Assembly: GCA_045600945.1 (NCBI GenBank)
Contig: JAZRYX010000031.1
Location: 1 to 5,781 of the forward strand
DNA length: 5,781 nt
DNA from: Darwinimomas sp045600945
Lineage (GTDB): Bacteria > Bacillota > Clostridia > Lachnospirales > Lachnospiraceae
Reading direction: 5' to 3'
Shown: one piece after another, positions 5,620 to 5,781 of the stretch
Layout of the letters: every line of letters starts with the position of its first letter
Position numbering within the stretch: position 1 is the stretch's first letter
Notes under the pieces: generated by a model
Told to the model about the DNA's origin: nothing
The model's input: the letters and a program-made list of their open reading frames with translations, nothing else
The model's database searches: none
Made by a program: the position numbers and the translations under genes

Positions 5620-5781
5620 ATGGTCACGATTTCAGGCTGCATTTCTGAGTATCCGTACTCGTTTGGCCGCAAGGTTTTCGGGGAGATTCTGTCTGCCCCA
5701 GGCCTTGAGGTCTGCGCTGTGCGTTCGCTCCAGACAGCCCTTGAAGTCAAAGTTCCGGGCAGATTCGAGGGTGCTGAGTTT
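5620..5781 (+). CDS. start of an unidentified gene, truncated by the window end
   Basis: ATG at 5620 opens a frame of 54 codons with no stop before the window edge, beginning MVTISGCISEYPYSFGRKVF and reaching GRFEGAEF. It follows the previous stop by 16 bases, an AT-rich gap containing a T-run and no Shine-Dalgarno, which is usual here. Its codons are visibly richer in G and C than those of the preceding gene. No domain is recognisable in the part present. The gap-free arrangement suggests it is the third and perhaps main gene of the operon. Confidence 0.55.
   Translation, partial: MVTISGCISEYPYSFGRKVFGEILSAPGLEVCAVRSLQTALEVKVPGRFEGAEF

Noticed and set aside
1..5781. CRISPR array
   Set aside because: No regularly spaced repeats of 20 bases or more were seen on either strand.

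Overview
This window looks like part of an accessory (defence or mobile) island from a member of the Bacteroidota, most likely Bacteroidales. The main support is the promoters. Four intergenic stretches carry an exact match to the Bacteroides -7 box TAnnTTTG, and two of these have a TTTG element 18 to 19 bases upstream. Genes start without clear Shine-Dalgarno sequences. The integrase and phosphoesterase remnants also resemble families common in this group. All of this is read by eye, with no database search.

Region by region: bases 1-44 may be the tail of a + strand gene, followed by a strong hairpin (72-108). Bases 295-2015 (- strand) hold a two-gene toxin-antitoxin module of the AbiE type: a winged-helix antitoxin/repressor (1083-2015) and a nucleotidyltransferase toxin (295-1086), joined by an ATGA overlap. 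Their promoter carries three copies of a 7-base box, probably the repressor's operator. Just upstream on the same strand is an 84-nt class II tRNA-like gene (2076-2159). It has its own Bacteroidales promoter, good acceptor, D and T arms and a G discriminator, but a poor anticodon arm.

Bases about 2199-2556 are debris. The N-terminal part of a tyrosine-recombinase integrase (+) and the N-terminal part of a metallophosphoesterase (-) meet tail to tail at one deletion junction near 2412-2424.

Bases 2598-4109 (+) form a second module: promoter, palindromic operator, a winged-helix regulator (2654-3196) and an overlapping downstream gene (3180-4109). The downstream gene is a chimera. Its first ~41 residues are the start of a nucleotidyltransferase of the kind that normally partners this regulator. 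The rest is an unrelated protein ending in a HEPN ribonuclease-like domain.

Bases 4310-5781 (+) look like the start of a third operon, of unknown function: a small ribbon-helix-helix-like protein (4338-4598), a 330-residue protein with a possible winged helix (4611-5603), and a gene that runs off the window (5620-5781).

The layout is a series of separately promoted modules with remnants and recombination joints between them, as expected at an integration hotspot. The two observations most worth following are the tRNA-like gene beside a tRNA-modifying-type toxin and the nucleotidyltransferase/HEPN chimera.
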